Assembly: GCF_001499735.1 (NCBI RefSeq)
Contig: NZ_LN848257.1
Span: 2,305,403-2,341,701, forward strand
DNA length: 36,299 bases
Reading direction: 5' to 3'
Source: Thiocapsa sp. KS1
GTDB lineage: Bacteria; Pseudomonadota; Gammaproteobacteria; Chromatiales; Chromatiaceae
Shown: positions 25,048 to 32,894 of the stretch, one piece after another
Numbering within the stretch: position 1 is the stretch's first letter
Layout of the letters: every line of letters starts with the position of its first letter
Made by a program: the position numbers and the translations under genes
The notes under the pieces: generated by a model
What the model was told of the DNA's origin: nothing
Seen by the model: the letters and a program-made list of their open reading frames with translations, nothing else
The model's database searches: none

Positions 25048-26004
25048 ATGGACATTGAACAGGTCAGAACCTTCTTGGCGGTCGCCGCGCACGGGAGCTT
25101 CCAAGAGGCAGCCAACCGCGTGCACGTCACCCAATCTACGGTCAGCGCGCGCATTCAGGGCCTCGAGAATTACCTGAATGCCCGGTTGTTCGTGCGCAAC
25201 CGCGCGGGCGCGACACTGACGCCCGCGGGACGGCGGTTCCTTCGGCACGCCAAGACCCTGGTGCTCACACTCGAGCAGGCACGCCACGACGTGGGTCTGC
25301 CGAGCCGCTTTCGGGCCAGCATCACGGTCGGTGCCCGTATCGCCTTGTGGGACGGTTTCCTGCCGCTCTGGGCCGGGCGGATGCGCGAGCTTGCCCCGGA
25401 CGTCTCGCTGAGCAGCGAGATCGGTTTCGAGGACGATCTGATGCGGCGTATCGTCGAAGGCACGCTGGACCTTGCCTTGATGTACACGCCCCAGCACAGC
25501 GCCGGGCTGCAAGTCGAGCACCTGTTCGACGAGACCCTGGTCCTGGTAACCAGCGACCCGAAACGCACCGAGCTGGACGACGGTTATGTCTACGTGAGCT
25601 GGGGGCCGACCTTCTACGCCCAGCACAGCAAGGTCTACCCGGATCTGGAGCGACCGGCCCAGATGGCGAACATCGGCTGGCTCGGTCTGCAGTTGATTCT
25701 GGCCAACGGCGGGACCTGCTTCGTCCCCGAGCGGGTCGCTGCACCTTACGTGCGCGCAGGATGCCTGCACTTCGCGCCCGACAGCCCGAGGTTTCTGTTG
25801 CCGGCCTATGTGGTCTATCCCTTGGAAAGCGAATCGCCCGTGCTCGAGACGGCGTTGTCGACGCTGCGCACCATCATCAAAGAGCGATCGCCTGCCGACG
25901 GCGGCACGCCGACAGAATGCACGCCCGAGCCGATCGCCGTGTCGGGACACCCGCCGGAGCAGCCGCATGCACCTGCCCCGGCTCCCGAGTCGACGCTGAA
26001 TTGA
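25048..26004 (+). CDS. LysR-family transcriptional regulator
   Basis: A 318-aa regulator. The N-terminal winged helix-turn-helix (2-60) is classic: DIEQVRTFLAVAAHGSFQEAANRVHVTQSTVSARIQGLE. The effector domain (about 90-290) follows (ITVGARIALWDGFLPLW, GTLDLALMYTP, LFDETLVLVTSDP). A Pro/Ala-rich tail (about 295-318) is unusual and looks disordered. ATG 25048 is chosen because LysR proteins start MDIEQ-like; ATG 25027 is the alternative. It is divergent from the DsrC-like gene, its probable target. Its stop overlaps a possible TTG start of a downstream frame. Confidence 0.92.
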   Translation: MDIEQVRTFLAVAAHGSFQEAANRVHVTQSTVSARIQGLENYLNARLFVRNRAGATLTPAGRRFLRHAKTLVLTLEQARHDVGLPSRFRASITVGARIALWDGFLPLWAGRMRELAPDVSLSSEIGFEDDLMRRIVEGTLDLALMYTPQHSAGLQVEHLFDETLVLVTSDPKRTELDDGYVYVSWGPTFYAQHSKVYPDLERPAQMANIGWLGLQLILANGGTCFVPERVAAPYVRAGCLHFAPDSPRFLLPAYVVYPLESESPVLETALSTLRTIIKERSPADGGTPTECTPEPIAVSGHPPEQPHAPAPAPESTLN

Positions 26005-26222
26005 CCGATCGGGCCGAGCTTGCGGAGCAAATCAGATCGGCCTGCCTACAGGCCGCGTCGGCGGCCTACGAGCAGGCCGGCATCAGCGGTCTGTGCGGCG
26101 AAGGCCGTTGGAAGCTCGCAGTCCAGGCGCTCAAAACCCTTGATTTGGCACCTTTGCTCGAAACCTCGACGCCCGAAACCCGGAGACCGGCGACCCCGAA
26201 ACCAGAAGCGAGGAGAGGATCC
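26001..26222 (+). CDS. Small helical domain, in frame with the downstream hemerythrin (separate gene or N-terminal extension)
   Basis: A TTG at 26001 overlaps the LysR stop (TTGA) and opens a frame encoding TDRAELAEQIRSACLQAASA, AYEQAGISGLCGEGRWKLAV and QALKTLDLAPLLE. This reads as a compact helical domain with real coding character. A Pro/Arg/Thr-rich linker (STPETRRPATPKPEARRG) follows and runs, without any stop, into the hemerythrin ATG at 26223. So either this is the N-terminal part of a 218-aa fused protein, or a small gene that has lost its stop. I do not recognise a function for the domain. No good ribosome site precedes the TTG; coupling to LysR translation would be needed. Confidence 0.45.
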
Positions 26223-26657
26223 ATGCAGCGCATTGAACCCTTGCGGCGGCTGTCGAGCGAGCATCACGCCGGCTTGGTCATCGCACGGCGGGCGCGCGAG
26301 CTGGCGCGGAACGCACCCGACGCCCGCGAGGCCGCCTGGGCTGATCTGAGGCAACGCTTCGCCGACGAGCTAGAGCCCCATTTCAAGCTCGAAGAGCGCG
26401 GACTCTTGCCGGCGCTGCTGGCAGCCGGAGAAGGCGTGCTGGTGGAGCGTACCCTGGCCGAGCATCTGAGGATGCGTGCCATGATCGATGCAGGCGGACC
26501 GGAAGACCTCGGCGCGTTCGCCGAGGCGCTGGCGGATCACATCCGGTTCGAGGAGAAGGAGCTGTTCGAAACCGCCCAACGTGTTCTGGGGACCGAGGCT
26601 CTGGAGCGGATCCAGGCGCTTCACGATCGCGAGGCCGCGCCGGTCTGCCGAACTTGA
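26223..26657 (+). CDS. Hemerythrin HHE domain protein
   Basis: A 144-aa helical-bundle protein. The iron-binding pattern is RRLSSEHHAGLV (about residue 14), then ELEPHFKLEERGLLPAL, AEHLRMRAMI and LADHIRFEEKELFETAQ, which supply the His and Glu ligands of the HHE fold. The start at ATG 26223 is supported by GAGGAGAGG just upstream, although the same frame is open back to 26001. The function is probably binding of O2/NO or protection of iron-sulfur proteins. It differs clearly in sequence from the hemerythrin at 17598. Its stop codon overlaps an FNR-type box that serves the next genes. Confidence 0.88.
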   Translation: MQRIEPLRRLSSEHHAGLVIARRARELARNAPDAREAAWADLRQRFADELEPHFKLEERGLLPALLAAGEGVLVERTLAEHLRMRAMIDAGGPEDLGAFAEALADHIRFEEKELFETAQRVLGTEALERIQALHDREAAPVCRT

Positions 26658-26667
26658 TCTCCGTCAA
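26654..26667 (+). promoter_or_regulatory. FNR-type box with class II promoter, upstream of secreted protein/SCO pair
   Basis: TTGAT-CTCC-GTCAA matches the FNR consensus at nine of ten positions. Its centre (26660.5) lies about 41 bases before the start predicted from TATGCT at 26689-26694, a good -10 element. The spacing is exactly that of FNR-activated class II promoters. The expected transcript begins near 26701, 100 bases before the gene at 26801. Confidence 0.65.
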
Positions 26668-26800
26668 GGGATTGGAGGTTCTTCGCTCTATGCTGGAGCT
26701 TGCGCTTGGCTGCGGCCCGAAAGCCGTGACGACAGGTCATCCGCAACCCGAGCCCATCAGAGACGACACCGACCCCGCCGAAACCCTTTGGAGGCCGCGC

Positions 26801-27229
26801 ATGAGATTTCCGATTCTGACCGCTCTGCTGCTGTCGACGGGGCTCGCATGCGCCGACCCGACCGCGTCGACCGAGATCGGCTTCGCAGAGGTCCGGACGT
26901 TGGGAACGCTCAACGGTCAAGCGCTGGCCTGTCGGCAGTTCGCTGCGTCCGGCGAGGCGAAGGCATTGATCATCCGTTACGCGCCCAAGACGCGGCGCTA
27001 CGGAACCCTCTTCGAGACGGCGACCAACGCCGCCTTCCTCGCGGCGACCAAGGACGGTACGCCCTGCCCGACCAAGGCCGATCTGGCGGCGCGATTGGCT
27101 GAATCGGCGGCAGCACTGCAGGCGGTTTTCCCCGAACACGCGAATCCGGAGCAGGCGAAACCGGAACCCTCGGAGCCGCAACCGCCCGGCGCCGAGCCGT
27201 CCCTGTCGAACGACGAGACCGGATCATGA
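26801..27229 (+). CDS. Secreted protein of unknown function, upstream of SCO
   Basis: A 142-aa exported protein. A signal peptide covers about residues 1-18 (FPILTALLLSTGLACA; the Cys near the cleavage site leaves a lipoprotein possible, though the lipobox is poor). The mature part has two Cys (LACRQF and TPCPTK), and a tail rich in Pro and Glu (about 108-142). Start ATG 26801 has GGAGG at 26790-26794. Its stop overlaps the SCO gene start (ATGA), so the two work together; a periplasmic copper or thiol-related role is an inference from that partner. I do not recognise the family. Confidence 0.75.
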   Translation: MRFPILTALLLSTGLACADPTASTEIGFAEVRTLGTLNGQALACRQFAASGEAKALIIRYAPKTRRYGTLFETATNAAFLAATKDGTPCPTKADLAARLAESAAALQAVFPEHANPEQAKPEPSEPQPPGAEPSLSNDETGS

Positions 27230-27861
27230 GGATCCCCGTCGTCGCGCCGCTGGTTGCAGCACTGCTTCTGGCCGCCGGCATGGCCACGGCATCGGTCGAC
27301 GCCGCCGATGCGCCGGCCGACGACGAGACCCCGCCGAGTGGACGTTATCTGCTGATGGACGCCAACGGGCGTGCGGTCACCAACGCGGATTTCCCCGGCC
27401 AGTTCCAGCTCATCGCCTTCGGCTACACCTACTGCCCGGACATCTGTCCGACCACGCTGGTCGAGGCCGCGGCGATCCTGAAACGGTTGGGCGATCGCGC
27501 GGAACGCGTCCAGCCGATCTTCATCACGGTCGATCCGCAGCGCGATACCCCGCAGGTGCTGGCGACCTATACCGCCTACTTTCACCCGCGCATCATCGGT
27601 CTCACCGGCTCCGCATCGCTCATCGATCGCGCCGCCCAAAACTTCAACGCCCGTTACCGGAAGGTCAACGAGCCGGGCGCACCGCCCGATCGTTACCATG
27701 TCGACCATAGCGCCGGCATGTATCTCCTCGGCCCCGACGGGAGCTATATCCGCAAGTTCGGTTACTCGACACCCGCAGCCGAGATCGCCGAGCGGATCGA
27801 CGCATTGTTGTCCGAGACACCCGAGACGGGCACGGCACGGAACGATCGGCCGCCGCGGTGA
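27226..27861 (+). CDS. SCO1/SenC/PrrC family copper chaperone
   Basis: Membrane-anchored or secreted thioredoxin-fold protein of 211 aa. The N-terminal hydrophobic segment (about 5-22) is a signal or anchor. Copper ligands are Cys70 and Cys74 in the CPDIC motif and His161 in VDHSAG. Other family blocks are QLIAFGYTYCPDICP and FITVDPQRDTP. SCO proteins deliver copper to CuA centres of cytochrome oxidase or to nitrous oxide reductase, or act as periplasmic redox sensors (PrrC). Here it overlaps a secreted unknown under an FNR-type promoter, so it probably works at low oxygen. No CuA oxidase gene is nearby. Confidence 0.93.
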   Translation: MRIPVVAPLVAALLLAAGMATASVDAADAPADDETPPSGRYLLMDANGRAVTNADFPGQFQLIAFGYTYCPDICPTTLVEAAAILKRLGDRAERVQPIFITVDPQRDTPQVLATYTAYFHPRIIGLTGSASLIDRAAQNFNARYRKVNEPGAPPDRYHVDHSAGMYLLGPDGSYIRKFGYSTPAAEIAERIDALLSETPETGTARNDRPPR

Positions 27862-28032
27862 CACTCCAATTCGTTCGGCAACGGATCATCCCGAGCGTCC
27901 CTGCAGTCACAGCTTCCTCTTGTGTGCGCTGGCCCGGCGGCGTCAAACTCCCGCGTGCGGCGCCGATGCTTTGGTGCAAGGGGGTACCGGCGGGGTCGCG
28001 TCGCCCACGAATCGAGAACTGGAGATTTCGGG

Positions 28033-28578
28033 ATGAAAACAGGTGCAAAGGTCATCGCTGCAATCACTCTGGCTGCAGGTGCGGTATCGTCCGCGGTTGC
28101 TCAACAGGCCCCGGGGTGGAATATCGCGTGGGGAACCGCTCAGCCAGTGCCCTTGAGTCCATGGACCACTGCCCTGCTTGGTTTGCTGCTTGTCGCGGCG
28201 ACCTACGCCTTCCTGCGCAGGCGCAGCACGCAGGGAGGGGTTGCTCTTATCGCCGCGGCTGCCATCATTGGCTCGACTTACCTGACGGAAGGGTCATGGG
28301 CCACCCCTTCTTACGACCTGACAATCTCCACACCCGCGGGCTCAGCGTTCGTGAGCTGCCTTAACGGTGGTGCGGGCTCTGAACAACAGCAGCTGAACGG
28401 AATCGCCGCTATCCTCGTGGGCACGACGCTCGAGGACGGCGTGATCCTTTCCCGGGTCGACCCCAGCTTCCCGCTCAGTGCCGCCTCCGCGGTCACCCCG
28501 GCAATTGCCAACGCGTGCAGCGTCGGACTTCGAGTCACGCCAGCCACACCGTGCACCTTGCCCTGCAATCCGACTTAG
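28033..28578 (+). CDS. Midcut-by-XrtH type protein (exosortase H substrate)
   Basis: A 181-aa exported protein. A signal peptide spans about 1-23 (ending AVAQQ). In the middle, around residues 38-64, is an IPTL-CTERM-like sorting signal: PVPLSPWTTALLGLLLVAAT followed by YAFLRRRS, i.e. Pro-rich motif, TM helix and basic cluster. Normally such a signal is at the C terminus; its mid-protein position defines the midcut-by-XrtH family. The region after it (about 68-181) has a second hydrophobic stretch and several Cys near the end (CLNGG, NACSVG, PCTLPCNPT). GGAGAT at 28020 supports the start. The exosortase gene itself is not in the window. Confidence 0.75.
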   Translation: MKTGAKVIAAITLAAGAVSSAVAQQAPGWNIAWGTAQPVPLSPWTTALLGLLLVAATYAFLRRRSTQGGVALIAAAAIIGSTYLTEGSWATPSYDLTISTPAGSAFVSCLNGGAGSEQQQLNGIAAILVGTTLEDGVILSRVDPSFPLSAASAVTPAIANACSVGLRVTPATPCTLPCNPT

Positions 28579-28647
28579 AGATACGTCGATCGGCCGTGTC
28601 CGCCCAAGGCGGGCACGTAGTCGACCAAAATCCGTCTCAATCCACCA

Positions 28648-29135
28648 CTACTGCTGCTGAAGACGCTGCTCCAGCTCGGCGAGTCGCGCCTCCAACGCCC
28701 GGCACTGTCTGAGCTCCTCCTCGGCACGCGCCTCGGCGTGCTGTCTTGCCTGGTCGGCGGCTTGGCTTGCCTGCTCGGCCGCTTGTCTCCGCAGCTCGGC
28801 CGCCCGCCGCGTGAGCTCCGACTCCGCATGGCTGCGCAGTCGCTCGCCGGTGGCGGGATCATGGAAGCGCAGTTGTCCCTCGTCCAACCGCAGATCCAGG
28901 CCGAGCACGGCGCTGTGCATCCGCAGATCGGAGCCCGATCGCTCCTGCACGGGCAGCGGCCAATAATTGCGCTCGATTCCGGAGACATAGACATCCGGGC
29001 GGTCGCGGAAATGAATCCGCAGCGACTCGACCGCGTACATGAGCGGCTCGCGCTGAAAATCGCTCTCGGCCATGGGGGTTGCCCGTCGGAGTCCGGATAA
29101 TCGACGACATCGGAGGGAAAGAGCGGACTCGACAT
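28648..29135 (-). pseudogene. Degenerate Uma2-family (DUF820) nuclease-like gene
   Basis: Two frames together spell the ends of a Uma2 protein. The N terminus from ATG 29135 reads MSSPLFPSDVVDYPDSDGQP; then a five-C run (G5 on the plus strand at 29074-29078) shifts the frame, and the sequence continues MAESDFQREPLMYAVESLRI and HFRDRPDVYVSGIERNYW. After that it jumps straight to the C-terminal region (PLPVQERSGSDLRMHSAVLG, LRFHDPATGERL and a coiled coil of Ala/Glu/Arg/Gln). The catalytic PD-(D/E)XK core, about 100 residues, is missing. So there is a frameshift and an internal deletion, leaving a dead gene. It sits next to the second 193-bp repeat. Confidence 0.75.
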
Positions 29136-29216
29136 GGGATCGATCCTCTTTGCCGGTTTTTTGATTCACCGGCATGAGTATAACCCCTTGACCGATTAAG
29201 CTCGGATGTCGCGTGC

Positions 29217-29409
29217 TAAACCACGTCCAGAGCGGGATGCTCATTTTCGAGTGAGCTTGACGTTTGGTGTATCGACAACCATTAGCGGGTACGCGGTTTA
29301 AAATAATATATTTTTTAATATCTTAAACCGCGCCGGCTCCGACGGCCGTCAAGTCTGCCGGGGCAAATCCCATCCTAAAACTTCGCATACCGCGCTGGGC
29401 GCGGTTTAA
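29217..29409 (-). repeat. 193-bp MITE-like repeat element, copy 2 (inverted)
   Basis: The reverse complement aligns end to end with the copy at 18302-18494: it begins TTAAACCGCGCCC, holds the same AT-rich hairpin (GGCGCGGTTTAA ... TTAAACCGCG) and ends GGACGTGGTTTA. The same length and end points show that this is a defined element. The norD stop codon (29406-29408) is inside its TTAAACC end. Confidence 0.85.
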
Positions 29410-31244
29410 GCCGTCAGCCGCGCATAAAGAACCGGGAGCTGCGCCGGAAGCTCTGTAGGCCGGCGGATGACGACATAGCCGCCGGTGCCGAAGAGGTGGG
29501 GGAGATAGTCGTTGCCGCGCTCGTCGATGGTGACGCAGAAGCAGGTCAGGCCGAGGGCACGGGCTTCCTGGACGGCGCGGCGGGTGTCTTCGATCCCGTA
29601 GCGGCCTTCGTAGCGGTCGAGGTCGTTGGGTTTGCCGTCGGAGAGGATCAGCAGGAGACGGCGGCCGCCCGGCTGCGCGGCGAGCAGGCGAGTCGAGTAG
29701 CGGATGGCAGCGCCCATGCGGGTGTAATAGCCAGGCTTGATGGCGGCGATGCGCCCGCGCACGCCGGCGCCGTGCGGCTCCTCGAAGTCCTTCAGACTGT
29801 GAATGCGCACCGGGTCGCGACGGCGCGAGGAGAAGCCGAGCATGCCGAAGCGATCGCCGGTCGCGGCCAGGCTCTCGGCGAAGAGAAAGAGACTGTCGCG
29901 GATGACATCGATAACCCGTGCGCGATCGTCCACCCAGGTGTCGGTCGAGAGCGACAGATCCGAGAGCAGCAGACACACCAGATCGCGCGCCCCCTTGCGC
30001 ATGTCGCGATAGAGTCCGTCCGCATGGGTGCCGGCACCGGCTTGGCGGTCCGTGGCGAAACGCAGATAGGCGTCCAGATCGATCTCCTGTCCATCGGACT
30101 GGCCGCGCTGCCAGACCCGCGCCGGGGCGAGGGCTTGGAACTGGTGGCGCAGCCGATGGGCCGTGCGGCGCAGGTGCTCGGGCAGCTCGCAGGGTGTGGC
30201 GTCCGCGGCGATCAGCGGGACCACGCGACACTGATTCGGGCAAAGTGTGCCCTCTCGCCAGTCCCACTCGGGCAAGAGGATCCCCTCCGAGAGGACCAGG
30301 TCGTCCTCGGACTCGGCCGGCAGATCCAGATCAAATTTCAGACGCGCGCCGGATGCCTTACGGTCGCGCGCGACCGAGATGCGATCCAGATCGGCGGCGG
30401 CGGTGCGGGCGCGCTCGAGATCGTCCTCCTCGTCGGTCCCGCGGTCGACCTGCACATGCTCGCCCCAGGTGAGGATGTTCTCCATTCGGATCGTGATCAG
30501 CCCCTGGTCCTTCTCCGGCATGGCGACCCGCTCGGCACGTCGCCGACGGCGCTCGCCGAGCGACTCGACAGCGGCATCGCGATCGATGTCCTGCGCGTCG
30601 CCGCCGGATGGATCGGACCAGGCGCCTGCGGGGAGCCCGGGATCCGGATGCAGCCAGAGGATGACCGGATACGGCGGACGGCGCGCTGTCGGGAGCCGCG
30701 CGACACTGCCGGGATCCTCCAGCGCAAGACGGATGGCCTCTTCGCGCGCACGCTCGTCCGCCGGCAGGGCACGCGGATCCGGGCGTAGGTCGAGATGGGC
30801 ATTGAGCAGCCGCCGGTAGCGCGGGCGCAGGCCCGGAAATCGCGAGAGCGTCCGACGGGCCTGGTCCTGACTCTCGAGGAGCCAATCTCGGGTCGGGCCT
30901 GTTTGCCGTGCCGCGAGCGCGGCGAGCCAGATGTAGAGATCGCGATTGAGCGCACGCTCAGGGAAGAGGTCGATCCGGGCGGGTAGACGCAAGGAGCGCT
31001 CGTCGCGCCAGGCCAGCTCGACCTTGTCGTCGAGCCCGGCGAGTCGTTGTAGGAACCCGCGACGCGCGCCGTGATCGCACGCCTCCGCCGCTTCGACCTG
31101 GAGTCCGCCGTCGCCGCCCAGAGCACGGAAGAAGATCGCGATGGGGACGGCCACCTCTTCGAGCGTCACCGCCGCAAAGGGGTGCCGCCGCTCCGAGAGA
31201 CGGGTGATGGCGCGATGCCAGAGTGCTCCGACTTGTTCTTCCAT
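29406..31244 (-). CDS. norD: NorD, von Willebrand factor A protein for nitric oxide reductase activation
   Basis: A 612-aa cytoplasmic protein. NorD works with the MoxR-type ATPase NorQ to activate nitric oxide reductase, probably in metal insertion. The C-terminal VWA domain (about 410-612) has the MIDAS motif in LLLSDLSLSTDTW, plus GMLGFSSRRRDPVRI, RMGAAIRYSTRLL and LLILSDGKPNDLDRYEGRYG, all typical of NorD. The N-terminal 400 residues are helical with an Arg/Glu-rich middle. I use ATG 31244; a TTG at 31259 is also possible. It ends inside the 193-bp repeat, whose TTAAACC supplies the TAA stop. It is the last gene of the nor accessory cluster. Confidence 0.92.
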   Translation of the reverse strand: MEEQVGALWHRAITRLSERRHPFAAVTLEEVAVPIAIFFRALGGDGGLQVEAAEACDHGARRGFLQRLAGLDDKVELAWRDERSLRLPARIDLFPERALNRDLYIWLAALAARQTGPTRDWLLESQDQARRTLSRFPGLRPRYRRLLNAHLDLRPDPRALPADERAREEAIRLALEDPGSVARLPTARRPPYPVILWLHPDPGLPAGAWSDPSGGDAQDIDRDAAVESLGERRRRRAERVAMPEKDQGLITIRMENILTWGEHVQVDRGTDEEDDLERARTAAADLDRISVARDRKASGARLKFDLDLPAESEDDLVLSEGILLPEWDWREGTLCPNQCRVVPLIAADATPCELPEHLRRTAHRLRHQFQALAPARVWQRGQSDGQEIDLDAYLRFATDRQAGAGTHADGLYRDMRKGARDLVCLLLSDLSLSTDTWVDDRARVIDVIRDSLFLFAESLAATGDRFGMLGFSSRRRDPVRIHSLKDFEEPHGAGVRGRIAAIKPGYYTRMGAAIRYSTRLLAAQPGGRRLLLILSDGKPNDLDRYEGRYGIEDTRRAVQEARALGLTCFCVTIDERGNDYLPHLFGTGGYVVIRRPTELPAQLPVLYARLTA

Positions 31245-31303
31245 CGTTTTGGCGGACAACCCTTGCGTTGAAGGACGTCCGATCCCGCCGAGATGGCCTG
31301 GAT

Positions 31304-31437
31304 CGTAGGTCGGGTTAGCGCAGCGTAACCCGACACTAGGCGTCTCGGCAGACCACCGTCGGCGTCGGGTTACGGCGCGCGTTAAGCAATTGAGCTATAA
31401 GCCGACGTCGTACCAGGCGCGCCTAACCCGACCTACG
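31304..31437. repeat. Palindromic repeat, family A, copy 2
   Basis: The left arm CGTAGGTCGGGTTAG at 31304-31318 and the right arm CTAACCCGACCTACG (ending 31437) are perfect 15-bp inverted repeats. Inside are further palindromes: GTCGGGTTA/TAACCCGAC, and GGCGCGC with GCGCGCC. It is related to the copy at 2331-2450. It sits between norD and the upstream polyferredoxin gene, whose TAG stop (31433-31435) lies in the right arm. Confidence 0.8.
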
Positions 31438-32464
31438 CATGTCGGCAGGTTCCGGACAGTATGGCATTTGCGCTTGGAGTGCCGGACATCGGCGCCGGGC
31501 GTCCGGTGACGACCGGCAACGCCTCCGCGCCTTCGACCCAGCGCAGCAGGCTCTGCTGCGGGTCGCCGTGCTGGACCTGTGTGCAGGCCGAGATGCATTC
31601 GGCGCACTCCGTGCAGGTGAACATCTTGCGCTTGATCGTGCGTGGCTTCAGACGCATCGGACAGGCATGGTCGCAGGCGTTGTCGCAATCGGCGCAGGCT
31701 GCGGCGCGGCGGGTGTCGAAGCCGACCACCATCGCCCGATCGTTGGCCATCCAGGCGAGGCTCTGGAACAGACCGACCGCGCAGACATAGCGGCAGAAGA
31801 AATGGCGCGCGAGCAGGAACTCGACCGTGAACGCGATCGTGGCCGCCGTCAGGAAGATGCTCTGGTTACGGGTCAGGGTGCCGTTGAGCAGGTTGTGGTA
31901 GATCTCGAAGGGCGGCAGGAGATAGGTGAGCAGGGCCAGCGCCCAGAGGAATGCGAAGCCGACCACGGCGAGCAGGGTCGGGATCCAGTACCAGCGGTTC
32001 CAATACGGAGCCGACGCCGGGGACTTCGGGCTCGGATCCTGCGCGCCGGTCACCGTCATCGGGATCGGACCGCGCAGCGGCGGCGGCAGGGTGCGGCGCT
32101 CCCAGATGCTGGGTTTGCCGGAGGCGCGGCGCATCAGCGCGTTGATCGTCTCCACGACGGAGAAATGCGGACACAGCCAACCGCAATAGAGACGCCCGTA
32201 GCGCCAAGCAATGAACAAGAAGAGCGCAGCGCCGCCGAAGATCGGCAGAAAGCCGCGCACGAAGAGGTTGAACGTCGCATCGCCGATGCCGGTGCGACCG
32301 GCGAGAAAGTCCTCGATCCCGAGCGTCCAGTGCTGCCCGAACAGGATCGCGTGGCCGAGCGTCAGATCGATCCGAAAGAGATCGAGCGGCGGCGCCAGCA
32401 GGAAGAGCGCAAAGAAACCGACCTGAAACCAGGCTCGCCGCTGTTGCAGCCGGGTTCTAGACAT
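31433..32464 (-). CDS. Membrane polyferredoxin, CcoG/NapH/NosR-like
   Basis: A 343-aa membrane protein with about five TM helices and iron-sulfur motifs. LYCGWLCPHF and FFCRYVCAVG correspond to the CxxxCP-type motifs of NapH/NosR/CcoG proteins. Two [4Fe-4S] motifs follow: CADCDNACDHACP and CTECAECISACTQ. It probably moves electrons across or at the inner membrane, or serves in assembly of a heme/copper enzyme. Its start overlaps the stop of a small 3-TM protein, and it lies within the norE-F-Q...norD cluster, so its job is most likely tied to NO reductase. It is not a standard nor gene. The C-terminal 60 residues lack cysteines, and the stop lies in a repeat. Confidence 0.85.
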   Translation of the reverse strand: MSRTRLQQRRAWFQVGFFALFLLAPPLDLFRIDLTLGHAILFGQHWTLGIEDFLAGRTGIGDATFNLFVRGFLPIFGGAALFLFIAWRYGRLYCGWLCPHFSVVETINALMRRASGKPSIWERRTLPPPLRGPIPMTVTGAQDPSPKSPASAPYWNRWYWIPTLLAVVGFAFLWALALLTYLLPPFEIYHNLLNGTLTRNQSIFLTAATIAFTVEFLLARHFFCRYVCAVGLFQSLAWMANDRAMVVGFDTRRAAACADCDNACDHACPMRLKPRTIKRKMFTCTECAECISACTQVQHGDPQQSLLRWVEGAEALPVVTGRPAPMSGTPSANAILSGTCRHA

Positions 32465-32870
32465 GGCGTTTTGCCTGAGGACACCCGCCCGGAAGCGGCG
32501 GCCCGACCAAGGGGTAGCGCCAGCAGTGTCCAGCCAACGCCTTGGTCAGGCCGAAGACACCGAGCAGAACCAACGTAGTGTGACAGACGATGAAGTAGAG
32601 GATCACCAGCGTCCAGACGTACATGGCTCCGGCGCCGGCGATCGCCATGACCGCGGAGATCACGATGATCAGAAGCAATCCGGCCCAGAGACTCGCGCGG
32701 ACCGTTTGATCCAGATGCGCAGCCGCCAGCGGTGCGCGACCCTCCCGCCCCCAAAACGCGAGCGCCAGCAGGAACAGGAAACCGATCCCGGGCAGGATGA
32801 GCAGGTTGGCGAGATACAGCGACTCGGCGGCGATGGCGATCCGCCGACCTTCAGGCCGGGTACTCTTCAT
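32457..32870 (-). CDS. Small membrane protein in nor cluster, unknown
   Basis: A 137-aa protein with three clear TM helices: around LYLANLLILPGIGFLFLLAL, ASLWAGLLLIIVISAVMAIA and YVWTLVILYFIVCHTTLVLL. It ends with a Gly/Pro/Cys-rich tail (CWRYPLVGPPLPGGCP). I do not recognise it as a named nor gene. It overlaps the polyferredoxin gene start by 8 bases and follows norQ by 24 bases, so it is part of the same transcript; a role as membrane partner of the polyferredoxin is an inference. Confidence 0.75.
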   Translation of the reverse strand: MKSTRPEGRRIAIAAESLYLANLLILPGIGFLFLLALAFWGREGRAPLAAAHLDQTVRASLWAGLLLIIVISAVMAIAGAGAMYVWTLVILYFIVCHTTLVLLGVFGLTKALAGHCWRYPLVGPPLPGGCPQAKRHV

Positions 32871-32894
32871 GAGGCTTCAGCCACGTTTGATGGG

